Assembly: GCA_047629355.1 (NCBI GenBank) | Contig: JBLHWU010000063.1 | Location: 1-28,396 of the forward strand | Source: CAYUNA01 sp047629355 | GTDB taxonomy: Bacteria; Bacteroidota; Bacteroidia; Chitinophagales; Saprospiraceae | Reading direction: 5' to 3' | DNA: 28,396 nucleotides | Shown: one piece after another, positions 16,708-23,861 of the stretch | Position numbering within the stretch: the stretch's first letter is position 1 | How the letters are laid out: each line of letters starts with the position of its first letter | Translations under genes and position numbers: made by a program | Notes under the pieces: generated by a model | What the model saw: only the letters and a program-made list of their open reading frames with translations | Databases searched by the model: none | Told to the model about the DNA's origin: nothing

Positions 16708-16870
16708 TAAGTACCTGGACACAATTAATCGAACATCTAAAAAGTATCTTTTCCCGTTATTTTTCTCTAAAAAATACTTTAATAAAGGGATTATTTAAGA
16801 ATTTTTTAGAGAAAACTAACAAAAAAATCTTACTCCTTTGATTGTTCGATTATTTATGTCCAGGTACTTA
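16708..16870. repeat. Palindromic MITE-like element C between the two skp genes
   Basis: A 163-bp interrupted palindrome with ends TAAGTACCTGGACACAATTA and, reversed, TAAGTACCTGGACATAAATA; these continue with TCGAACA on both arms. Inner arms also pair: TTTTCTCTAAAAAATAC on the left and its near complement on the right. The core shows a diverged form of the family motif (AACTAACAAAAAAATCTT in place of AACTATCGAAAAAATCTT). It begins 31 bases after the first skp stop and may end that transcript. Confidence 0.75.
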
Positions 16871-17060
16871 AAAGGATGAATTCATGATTTAATAATTATT
16901 GTTTTGGTTTTAGTTCTTAGTCTTAAAATAGGAGTTATCTATACATAATGACTGTTTTTAAAACTGAAAAATAAGAGAAAAAGAATTACTTGAAAAATCG
17001 AGAAATTATTTTTTTATCTTTATTATAGTCTATAAATGCTTATTCTATGGGCAAAAAAGG

Positions 17061-17068
17061 TATTTTTG
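17061..17068 (+). promoter_or_regulatory. Candidate -7 element for the second skp gene
   Basis: TATTTTTG matches TAnnTTTG, about 107 bases before the start codon at 17175. No TTG is present at the expected distance. If it is used, the second skp has its own promoter downstream of element C. Confidence 0.4.
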
Positions 17069-17174
17069 CGCACAATTTTGAAAAACCACACCGAAAATTG
17101 GGAGTATTCTATTGAGGTTGAATTATAAACTCCTCGTTTTTAGAAAAAAATTAAACAATTATTTAAAACAGATT

Positions 17175-17690
17175 ATGATGATAAAATTCATTAAAACGGG
17201 TAGCTTAATGTTGGCGTTTCTATTCGTTGTTGGAACGGCACAAGCACAGAAATTTGGCTATGTAAATTCAGGTGAAATCTTGACTGGTATGCCTGCTGTG
17301 AAGCAAATGCAATCTAACTTAGAAGGCTTTGGAAAAATTTTGGAAAAAGAAATTCAGCAAATGGTAACTGACTTTCAAGCCAAGCAACAAAAAGCGTCAC
17401 AAGAGGAGCAGGCAGGTAATTTATCGCCGGCAGCTAAGGACGCATTGTTGAAAGAATTGCAGGGGAAAGAGCAAGAAATCTTGAAATACCAGCAGGAAAG
17501 TCAGCAAAAATTGGCAGAAAAAGAGCAGGAATTATTACAGCCAATTTTGGATAAAGTAAATACTGCTATTACTGATGTGGCAAAAGAAGATGGTTACCAA
17601 TTTATCTTTGATTTGCAATCTGGTGTCTTGCTTTACTACAAAGCAGAATCAGATGTGACGGCTAAAGTGAAGGCTAAATTGGGTCTTTAA
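17175..17690 (+). CDS. Skp/OmpH-family periplasmic chaperone, copy 2
   Basis: A 171-residue paralogue of the preceding gene. The signal peptide MMIKFIKTGSLMLAFLFVV ends at AQAQ, followed by KFGYVNSGEILTGMPAVKQM, a central glutamine/lysine-rich coiled coil (residues about 55-120) and DVAKEDGYQFIFDLQSG. The start at 17175 (or 17178) is preferred to the upstream ATG-less or GTG-like extension at 17112. Tandem skp pairs are common in Bacteroidota, where they usually follow bamA; here the pair stands without bamA and is split by a palindromic element. Both copies may form mixed or separate trimers. It ends at a strong terminator at 17741. Confidence 0.92.
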   Translation: MMIKFIKTGSLMLAFLFVVGTAQAQKFGYVNSGEILTGMPAVKQMQSNLEGFGKILEKEIQQMVTDFQAKQQKASQEEQAGNLSPAAKDALLKELQGKEQEILKYQQESQQKLAEKEQELLQPILDKVNTAITDVAKEDGYQFIFDLQSGVLLYYKAESDVTAKVKAKLGL

Positions 17691-17698
17691 TAGCGGCA

Positions 17699-17735
17699 TA
17701 TGGTTGACGGCGCACAGTTGACGGGCGCAGTCATT
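17699..17735. repeat. Degenerate heptamer array after skp copy 2
   Basis: GGTTGAC and AGTTGAC recur with 14-base spacing, separated by GGCGCAC and GGGCGCA units, giving a 7-base period. It resembles the heptamers near 18925 and 26838 (GACGG core). Confidence 0.5.
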
Positions 17736-17740
17736 TGAAG

Positions 17741-17775
17741 AAAAGCGAAACTTGTTTAGAGTTTCGCTTTTTTTT
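17741..17775 (+). terminator. Terminator after skp copy 2
   Basis: AAAAGCGAAACT (17741-17752) pairs with AGTTTCGCTTTT (17760-17771) around a 7-base loop and continues into a T run. This is a classic intrinsic terminator. Confidence 0.85.
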
Positions 17776-17789
17776 GGTTTAAAATGAAC

Positions 17790-17797
17790 TAATTTTG
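17790..17797 (+). promoter_or_regulatory. Candidate -7 element for rlmN
   Basis: TAATTTTG matches TAnnTTTG just after the skp terminator and 74 bases before the rlmN start. The nearest TTG is 13 bases upstream, shorter than normal, so support is partial. Confidence 0.4.
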
Positions 17798-17870
17798 CCT
17801 TTGAAAAAGAAAATCAAATAATTTATTCGTGCTGCTTCCGTGAATCGTGAGCTGTTTTTAAATTTGCGCC

Positions 17871-18923
17871 ATGACGACAACTGAATTAAAAAAAGACATT
17901 CGACAAATTTCTTTGCAGGAATTACAGGATATTTTTGTGGGAATAGGGGAGAAGAAATTTCGCGCTAAGCAAGTCTATGAATGGCTGTGGAAAAAAAGTG
18001 CGCAGTCTTTTGAGGAGATGACGAACTTATCAAAGCCTTTGCGCGAGTATTTGATGGAGCATTTTGTCATCAACGTGATTTCGGAAGATAAGGTACAGCG
18101 GAGTTTGGATGGGACGATTAAATCGCGATTTCGATTGCATGATGGGCATTTGATTGAGTCGGTGTTGATTCCCGTGCCGACAGATAAACGGTTTACGGTT
18201 TGTGTATCGTCGCAAGTAGGCTGTAGTTTGGCTTGTAAGTTTTGCGCAACGGGGAAGATGAAACGTCTCCGAAATTTGGATGGCGCAGAGATTTATGACC
18301 AAGTCGCTCGCGTGAACGAACAAGCACTCGAGACCTTTGACCACCCGTTGACGAACATCGTTTATATGGGCATGGGCGAACCGCTTTTAGCCTATAAAAG
18401 TGTATTGCAAAGTATTGAATATATCACGTCTTCTGAAGGCTTAGGGATGTCTCCACGCCGCATCACGGTGAGTACGGCGGGTATTGCGAAGATGATTAAA
18501 AAATTGGCAGATGACCAGCCCAAAGTTAAATTAGCCATTTCGTTGCACGCCGCAGACGATGTTAAGCGGAATGAAATTATGCCCATCAATGAGCAGAATA
18601 ACCTCGCTGTTTTGATGGAATCGTTAGAATACTATTCAGAAAAAACGGGCAACCGAATTAGCTACGAATACATTACTTTTGAAAATTTCAATGACTCTTT
18701 AGAAGATGCTGCGAACTTGGTGAAGCTCTGCAAACGTTTCCCTGTGATGGTTAATATCATCGAATACAACCCGATTGAAGGTGTCACCTTTACGAAGTCT
18801 TCAGCGGGCGCGATTGACCAATTTGCGCAGTATTTACGAGATAGAGATATTATGGTGACGGTGCGGCGAAGTCGAGGGAAAGATATTGATGCGGCTTGTG
18901 GGCAGTTGGCGAATAAAGGGTAA
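17871..18923 (+). CDS. rlmN: Dual-specificity 23S rRNA/tRNA adenine-C2 methyltransferase
   Basis: RlmN is a radical-SAM enzyme that methylates C2 of A2503 in 23S rRNA and A37 in some tRNAs. The 350-residue protein has the 4Fe-4S motif CxxxCxxC at Cys118, Cys122 and Cys125 (QVGCSLACKFCATGKM), the GMGEP motif at 167-171, and Cys343 in AACGQLA, the position of the cysteine that carries the methyl group in the family mechanism. Cys111 is extra. The N-terminal domain (KKFRAKQVYEWLWKKSAQSF) recognises RNA. Length fits the family (about 350-380). It is a single gene with its own upstream -7 element and terminator. Confidence 0.97.
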   Translation: MTTTELKKDIRQISLQELQDIFVGIGEKKFRAKQVYEWLWKKSAQSFEEMTNLSKPLREYLMEHFVINVISEDKVQRSLDGTIKSRFRLHDGHLIESVLIPVPTDKRFTVCVSSQVGCSLACKFCATGKMKRLRNLDGAEIYDQVARVNEQALETFDHPLTNIVYMGMGEPLLAYKSVLQSIEYITSSEGLGMSPRRITVSTAGIAKMIKKLADDQPKVKLAISLHAADDVKRNEIMPINEQNNLAVLMESLEYYSEKTGNRISYEYITFENFNDSLEDAANLVKLCKRFPVMVNIIEYNPIEGVTFTKSSAGAIDQFAQYLRDRDIMVTVRRSRGKDIDAACGQLANKG

Positions 18924-18950
18924 AATGGTAGACGGTGCACGGAGGTTTAC
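18924..18950. repeat. Short degenerate heptamer array after rlmN
   Basis: Units GGTAGAC, GGTGCAC and GGAGGTT follow one another directly after the rlmN stop, with the GACGG/CACGG core seen at 17699 and 26838. The array is short and could be coincidental on its own. Confidence 0.35.
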
Positions 18951-18981
18951 GAAGTTACCAATTTTTATATTTTCATAAAAT

Positions 18982-19018
18982 AAAAAAGCATCCTTTCATA
19001 ACGAGAGGATGCTTTTTT
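18982..19018. terminator. Bidirectional terminator between rlmN and the T9SS protein gene
   Basis: AAAAAAGCATCCT (18982-18994) pairs with AGGATGCTTTTTT (19006-19018) around an 11-base loop. The T run on both strands suits the two convergent genes. Confidence 0.85.
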
Positions 19019-19038
19019 TATAATAGAATCTTATATTT

Positions 19039-20400
19039 TTAATCAATCAAGACTTTCTTAACCGCCACACCTCTATCCGTCCACACTTTCACCAAGTGCA
19101 CGCCTTTCTCCAAGTCTTGAATAGCTAAAGTTACTTTTTGTCCTTGTATTTCCTGCAGCATCAATCGCTGCCCAACCGTATTGTAAACTTCCACTCGCTC
19201 TCCCGTTAAATCACCCAAATCAATCGTTAAGGCATCCGTTGCTGGATTTGGATAGATGCTTACTTTATCAGAGATAAATTGCTCATTGGTCGCGGTGGTA
19301 TTGAAAGTATTTACGACAGTCATTTCTGCGACAACTGGAATTTCAAGGGCTTTGATAGCACCGTTTTCACCGATGGCAGTGATGCCTTCGAGGGAGATTT
19401 TGATAGGAGTGTAGGTTTCAGTACGACCACCAATAATGTCACTGACAATAATAATTTGCAATGTACCAATCTCTCCAGCCCCTGAAGCACTTCCCCATTT
19501 TTTTGCAAACCCTACATCAAATTTCCCTTCAGCGGGTCTATCATAAGGCATCCAAATAATTTCATTGGTGTTGCCAAAAAAGGAATTATCGTGATAATCA
19601 AATTCTGGTGAACCTTCTTGTACCAAATCTTCTGGATAGTTCATTACCAAAGAAAATCCTTTTAAATTATCAATTGGATTGATTGGATTGGCAACCATCA
19701 ATTTAGCTTCAATTGTAAAGAACGAAGGTGAATCTTCATCTAAATAAATGGTGTCTTGTGTGAATTCTAACCAAATTTCTGGCGCACCTGCTTCCGTTAC
19801 GCTAATGATATTATCAGCAGGCGTATAATTTATTTCAATCCCTTCCAAATCTAACTCATTGATATAGCCATCTCCGTTACAATCTAAATGTTTGTAATCT
19901 ATCCCATTAATCGTTTGTTCATTCCAATTTGGGGAATAAGCTGCATCCCAATCAAATCCACTATCATTTCGCGCTGGTCCCGATGTTCCATAACCCAGAC
20001 TAATATTTAATAAATCATATACATTCGCTACTCCATTTCCATCGGCATCTCCTGGATAAACACAATCCGTATAATCACAGATAGTGCTGGCATCACCATA
20101 AAAAATTTCTTCATTACAATAAGTAGATTCACAATCAGGGTATTCAGAAACGGTCAAGCAAATGGTATGAAAACCAAAATCATTTAAGGTCCAAGTCACT
20201 TGCTCACTAGTAGGTGGAATAATAACACCGTCAACGGACCATACTCTCGTATAGTTTCCATCATCTTCATGAAGTAAAGTAACCGTCTCCCCTAATACAT
20301 TAGCTGAAAATGATGCATTGCATTGCCCGATTAAATTCCAATTAAAAACTAGAACAATAGCACTTATTAAACTGTATCTGATATAAATTATTTTTAACAT
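19039..20400 (-). CDS. T9SS-exported protein with dockerin-like Ca-binding repeats
   Basis: A 453-residue secreted protein. Start at 20400 (MLKIIYIRYSLISAIVLVF) gives a signal peptide ending near GQC; a longer reading to 20475 adds a non-signal stretch. Residues 28-100 look like a PKD-type beta domain (WSVDGVIIPPTSEQVTW, then FHTICLTVS). Two EF-hand/dockerin-like loops follow: GDADGNGVANVYDLL at 117-131 and DCNGDGYINELDLEGI at 173-188, with an aromatic GYGTSGPARND linker. A cohesin-like or other beta-rich domain occupies about 200-380, and a T9SS type-A sorting domain (IYPNPATDALTIDL, then EKGVHLVKVWTD) closes the protein. It is probably a surface or matrix protein; no enzymatic motif is visible. 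Confidence 0.88.
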   Translation of the reverse strand: MLKIIYIRYSLISAIVLVFNWNLIGQCNASFSANVLGETVTLLHEDDGNYTRVWSVDGVIIPPTSEQVTWTLNDFGFHTICLTVSEYPDCESTYCNEEIFYGDASTICDYTDCVYPGDADGNGVANVYDLLNISLGYGTSGPARNDSGFDWDAAYSPNWNEQTINGIDYKHLDCNGDGYINELDLEGIEINYTPADNIISVTEAGAPEIWLEFTQDTIYLDEDSPSFFTIEAKLMVANPINPIDNLKGFSLVMNYPEDLVQEGSPEFDYHDNSFFGNTNEIIWMPYDRPAEGKFDVGFAKKWGSASGAGEIGTLQIIIVSDIIGGRTETYTPIKISLEGITAIGENGAIKALEIPVVAEMTVVNTFNTTATNEQFISDKVSIYPNPATDALTIDLGDLTGERVEVYNTVGQRLMLQEIQGQKVTLAIQDLEKGVHLVKVWTDRGVAVKKVLID

Positions 20401-20456
20401 AAATTCAGTGTCTTTGTCGGATTCCATCCAACACAGTACAAATATGCTAACTTTTT

Positions 20457-20488
20457 TTGGTTTGCAAAATAACAAAAGACTATATTTG
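20457..20488 (+). promoter_or_regulatory. Bacteroidota-type promoter for the 20572 gene
   Basis: TTG (20457-20459) is followed after 21 bases by TATATTTG (20481-20488), fitting TTG-N(17-23)-TAnnTTTG. It leaves a leader of about 75 bases. Confidence 0.6.
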
Positions 20489-20571
20489 TACTAATAAAGT
20501 GGAGTAGTTACTTAATTTATTCTATTGATAATCAGTTTAATAGGGTGTTTTAAATTAAATATTGTTACAAA

Positions 20572-22005
20572 ATGGTTGAAATGAAAAATAATAAATTGGT
20601 TACATTATTATACTCTTTTTCCAAATTTGAGCTAATTCAGTTTAAAAAATACCTAATTTCTCCGTTTTTTAATGAACACAAGCATCTTATTCGATTATTT
20701 GAATTCATTCACAAACGAATCCTTAAAAATGCTAAAAAAACAGCTTTTGATAAAAAAGTTATTTGGAAATTCTTGTTTGGCGATAAGCCTTATAAAGATG
20801 TACAGATGCGGCGATTGTTCTCTGATTTAAATCAATTAGTAAATGGTTTTTTAGCCTATCACGAATACCAAAAATCGCCTGCGTTGGAATCCATTTTTCT
20901 AATGAATTCCCTACAATATTCAGAGTTAGACAAACAATTTGAAGGGGCTTTTCGATTGGCTAATTTGCAACAGGAAAAATCTGAAAAGCGCAATACTGAT
21001 TTTCATTTTCATCAGTTTTTAATTGAAAAAAGTTATCATGAACATATCGAATTTAAAGGGTTGAAAAATTTGACTTTTGAGCATTTAGAATCAGCAGATT
21101 ATCAATTAGACTGCTTTTATATTACTCAAAAATTAAAGCATTATTGTGATTCATTAGGTTATGATAATTTTTTATCAAAAAAAGTTGATATTCATTTCTT
21201 TTCAAGCTTTCTTTCTGATATTGAAAATTCCAATTTTATAAATGAGGCTTCTATAAAATCGTATTTTTTAGTCAGTAAAATGTTGTTACATCCAGATGAT
21301 GAGTTATATTTTCATGAGCTAAAGAATTTTCTTTTGAAAAATCAGAATCTTTTTGAAAAAAGTGAACTAACAATATTTTATACGCATTTAATTAATTTCT
21401 GCATTGATAAGAAAATCAATATTGGAAACTCTGATTTTTATAAGAATCTTTTTGAAATTTATAAGGATACATTAATTCGTGAAATAATTTTTGTTAATAA
21501 TGAAATAACACTTAATCATTACAAAAACATTATTACTGTCGGTGTACATATCAAAGAATTTGAATGGGTTGAAAATTTCATTCAAAATTATACGCCTAAA
21601 CTGCCTAAGAATCACCAGGAAAATGCACTTACCTATAACCTTGCAAAAGTTTTTTTTTCTAAAAAGGACTATCTAAAAGTCATCGAACAACTCCGTGAAG
21701 TTGAATACAAAACTCTTATTTATGCTCTCGGGGGCAAACTCATGCTTCTCAAAACCTATTACGAACTCAATGAAATTGCTGCTCTTGACTCCCTCATCGA
21801 CAGCTTCCGCATCTACCTACGGCGCAATCGCACGATTTCTAAAGATGTGCGACAACAGTATATGAATGTTTTGCGGTTTGTGAAAAAACTATCGGGATTG
21901 GCGCCTTATGATAAAGCGGGATTGGCAAAAGTGACGAAAGAAATCCATGCGTGTAAGGCCTTGGCGGATAAGAATTGGATATTGGAGAAGGTGGGGGAGT
22001 TTTAG
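20572..22005 (+). CDS. Unknown all-helical protein
   Basis: A 477-residue protein without signal peptide or membrane segment. It starts MVEMKNNKLVTLLYSFSK; an alternative ATG lies 9 bases later. It is rich in Lys, Phe, Leu and Tyr, with many amphipathic helices. A first domain has FELIQFKKYLISPFFNEH and MRRLFSDLNQLVNGFLAYHEYQ; the later half has TPR-like helix pairs (FFSKKDYLKVIEQLREVEYK, LMLLKTYYELNEIAALDSL). I recall similar proteins in Saprospiraceae but know no function. The base composition is markedly AT-rich except near the 3' end (from about 21720), where codons are more GC-rich. The stop codon TAG at 22003-22005 lies at the edge of a REP-like repeat. It has its own promoter and stands alone between convergent genes. 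Confidence 0.85.
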   Translation: MVEMKNNKLVTLLYSFSKFELIQFKKYLISPFFNEHKHLIRLFEFIHKRILKNAKKTAFDKKVIWKFLFGDKPYKDVQMRRLFSDLNQLVNGFLAYHEYQKSPALESIFLMNSLQYSELDKQFEGAFRLANLQQEKSEKRNTDFHFHQFLIEKSYHEHIEFKGLKNLTFEHLESADYQLDCFYITQKLKHYCDSLGYDNFLSKKVDIHFFSSFLSDIENSNFINEASIKSYFLVSKMLLHPDDELYFHELKNFLLKNQNLFEKSELTIFYTHLINFCIDKKINIGNSDFYKNLFEIYKDTLIREIIFVNNEITLNHYKNIITVGVHIKEFEWVENFIQNYTPKLPKNHQENALTYNLAKVFFSKKDYLKVIEQLREVEYKTLIYALGGKLMLLKTYYELNEIAALDSLIDSFRIYLRRNRTISKDVRQQYMNVLRFVKKLSGLAPYDKAGLAKVTKEIHACKALADKNWILEKVGEF

Positions 22006-22096
22006 GACGGTGGACTTCAGTCCACCACGTATAAGTCCTTGGTTTTTTACTAGATTTGTGTATTGTTTTACTTGGTGGACTGAAGTCCACCGTCCT
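22004..22096. repeat. REP-like double hairpin element G
   Basis: Two copies of GGTGGACTTCAGTCCACC (or its complement), preceded by AGGAC, face each other: 22004-22026 and 22074-22096 are perfect 23-bp inverted repeats. Each arm can also fold alone, with GGTGGACT pairing to AGTCCACC. The first two bases of the element form the stop codon of the upstream gene. A diverged copy lies at 26931-27005. Confidence 0.8.
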
Positions 22097-22120
22097 GTAA
22101 AAGTCAAATTCTGTTTTAAT

Positions 22121-22157
22121 GAAAAAAATAAGGGTGTTACCGTGAAGTAACACCCTT
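22121..22157 (-). terminator. Terminator for lpd
   Basis: AAGGGTGTTAC (22130-22140) pairs perfectly with GTAACACCCTT (22147-22157). On the minus strand the hairpin is followed by TATTTTTTTC, a proper T run. It lies 43 bases after the lpd stop. Confidence 0.8.
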
Positions 22158-22199
22158 AATTAAACGGATTCATCCGTACGCCGAAAACTGTGAGCCGTC

Positions 22200-23603
22200 T
22201 TAAATATGCAACGCCCGATTCCCCGTCGCCGCCAAACTTGCCTCCTTCATTGCTTCCGTAAACGTCGGATGCGCATGAGACATCCGAGAAATATCCTCTG
22301 CCGAAGCTCGGAACTCCATTGCAACCACTGCCTCCGCAATCATATCCGCAGCCCGTGCACCTACCATGTGTACGCCAAGGATTTCGTCGGTTTCTGCATG
22401 AGCCAACACTTTTACCATACCATCCGTATCGGTACTAGCACGAGCACGACCGAGCGCTTTAAATGGGAATTTTCCTGCCTTATACGGTATTCCTGCTTCT
22501 TTTAATTGTCCTTCTGTTTGTCCAACAGCGGCAACTTCTGGCCAAGTATAAACAACACCTGGAATCAAATTATAATTGATATGCGGTTTCTGTCCTGCCA
22601 TAGTTTCGGCAACAAAAACACCTTCCTCTTCTGCTTTGTGTGCCAACATCGCGCCTTTGACGACATCGCCAATTGCGTAGATATTTGAAACACTGGTTTG
22701 TAAGTGGTCGTTCGTTTCGATGCGCCCGCGCTTGTCAGTAGTGATACCGACGTTTTCCAAACCTAATTTATCCGTATAAGCGTGACGACCAATCGAAATC
22801 AAGCAATAATCTGCTTTCAATTCAATTTTTTCTTCGCTATCCCGTTTAGCAACTTGAACAGTTACGCTGGTTTTGGTCGCTTTCACGGTTTCGACAGCAT
22901 GTTTCAAATGAAACTTAACGCCCAACTTCTTCATTGACCGCATCAATTCTTTGCTGCAATCTTTGTCCATTGTTCCGATGATTCTATCGCCGAATTCAAC
23001 AACTTCCACCTCCGTTCCCAATCGTGCATACACAGAACCCAGTTCCAAACCAATCACCCCGCCACCAATCACGACCATGCGCTTCGGCACTTTTTTGATA
23101 TTCAAGGCTTCTGTACTGGTAATCACGCGATTTTTATCATAATTAAATGCTGCTGGCGCAATTGGTTTCGAGCCTGTCGCAATAATTACTTTATCGGTTT
23201 CCACTTCTTCCGTCGAACCATCGTCTTTTGCAACACTAATTTTATTCGCATTGACAAAGCTTCCATGTCCGTGAATAACGTCGATTTTATTCTTTTTCAT
23301 CAAAAACGCGATTCCGTTCACATTATCAGTTACTACTTGGTCTTTGCGAGCAATCATCTGTGGCATATCGACTTTCAAATTAGATAGCTTAATACCATGC
23401 AATTCAAATTTTTCGTGTGCATTGTGATAATGTTCCGAAGAATCAAGTAAGGCTTTCGAAGGAATACAGCCTACATTCAAACATGTACCACCAAGCGTCG
23501 GGTAGCGTTCGATAATCGCTGTTTTCATGCCCAATTGAGCACATCGAATAGCGGCTACATATCCGCCAGGTCCAGAACCAATGACTGTTACGTCGTATTT
23601 CAT
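22200..23603 (-). CDS. lpdA: Dihydrolipoyl dehydrogenase (E3)
   Basis: E3 reoxidises the lipoyl arms of the pyruvate and 2-oxoglutarate dehydrogenase complexes and glycine cleavage, passing electrons to NAD. The 467-residue protein has the FAD-binding GSGPGG at 9-14, the redox disulfide Cys41/Cys46 in GGTCLNVGCIPSKALL, the NAD-binding GGGVIGLELGSVYARLG, the second FAD motif IYAIGDVV, and the C-terminal active-site pair His445 and Glu450 in HAHPTFTE from the partner subunit. Length is typical. It stands alone; palindromic element D lies only 22 bases upstream of its start codon, so its promoter is inside or beyond the element, or it is read from ricT. Confidence 0.97.
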   Translation of the reverse strand: MKYDVTVIGSGPGGYVAAIRCAQLGMKTAIIERYPTLGGTCLNVGCIPSKALLDSSEHYHNAHEKFELHGIKLSNLKVDMPQMIARKDQVVTDNVNGIAFLMKKNKIDVIHGHGSFVNANKISVAKDDGSTEEVETDKVIIATGSKPIAPAAFNYDKNRVITSTEALNIKKVPKRMVVIGGGVIGLELGSVYARLGTEVEVVEFGDRIIGTMDKDCSKELMRSMKKLGVKFHLKHAVETVKATKTSVTVQVAKRDSEEKIELKADYCLISIGRHAYTDKLGLENVGITTDKRGRIETNDHLQTSVSNIYAIGDVVKGAMLAHKAEEEGVFVAETMAGQKPHINYNLIPGVVYTWPEVAAVGQTEGQLKEAGIPYKAGKFPFKALGRARASTDTDGMVKVLAHAETDEILGVHMVGARAADMIAEAVVAMEFRASAEDISRMSHAHPTFTEAMKEASLAATGNRALHI

Positions 23604-23625
23604 CTTTCTAAGTATATTGGTGTAT

Positions 23626-23788
23626 TAAGTAACGCGTACTAATTAATTAGGTAATTTTTAAACATCTTTTTCCTCTATTTTCCTTTAAAAAAGACTTCAA
23701 TAAAAGGCTTATTCAAGCCTTTTTAAAGAAAACTATCGAAAAAATCTTGTCTAAAAATTTTACCTGATTAATCACTACGTGTTACTTA
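23626..23788. repeat. Palindromic MITE-like element D between ricT and lpd
   Basis: A 163-bp interrupted palindrome with ends TAAGTAACGCGTACTAATTA and, reversed, TAAGTAACACGTAGTGATTA, both continuing to AGGTAA. The arms carry AAACATCTTTTTCCTCTATT and AACTATCGAAAAAATCTT, the latter identical to element B. The centre AAAAGGCTT-ATTC-AAGCCTTTTT (23702-23724) is itself a terminator-like hairpin and could end ricT transcripts. The flanks show a loose direct repeat (AGTATATTGGTGTATT against AGTATAGTCGGTGTATT). Confidence 0.78.
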
Positions 23789-23861
23789 GTATAGTCGGTG
23801 TATTGGTTTGTTCCAGCAGATTAGTACTGTTACAAAATTTCCAATTTTTCAAAATCCAGTT

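Noticed and set aside
21839..22153. Small frames over the 22004-22096 repeat, including VDFSPP sequences
   Set aside because: The translation is of the GGTGGACTTCAGTCCACC repeat; the same pseudo-peptide appears at the 26931 copy. No start signals.
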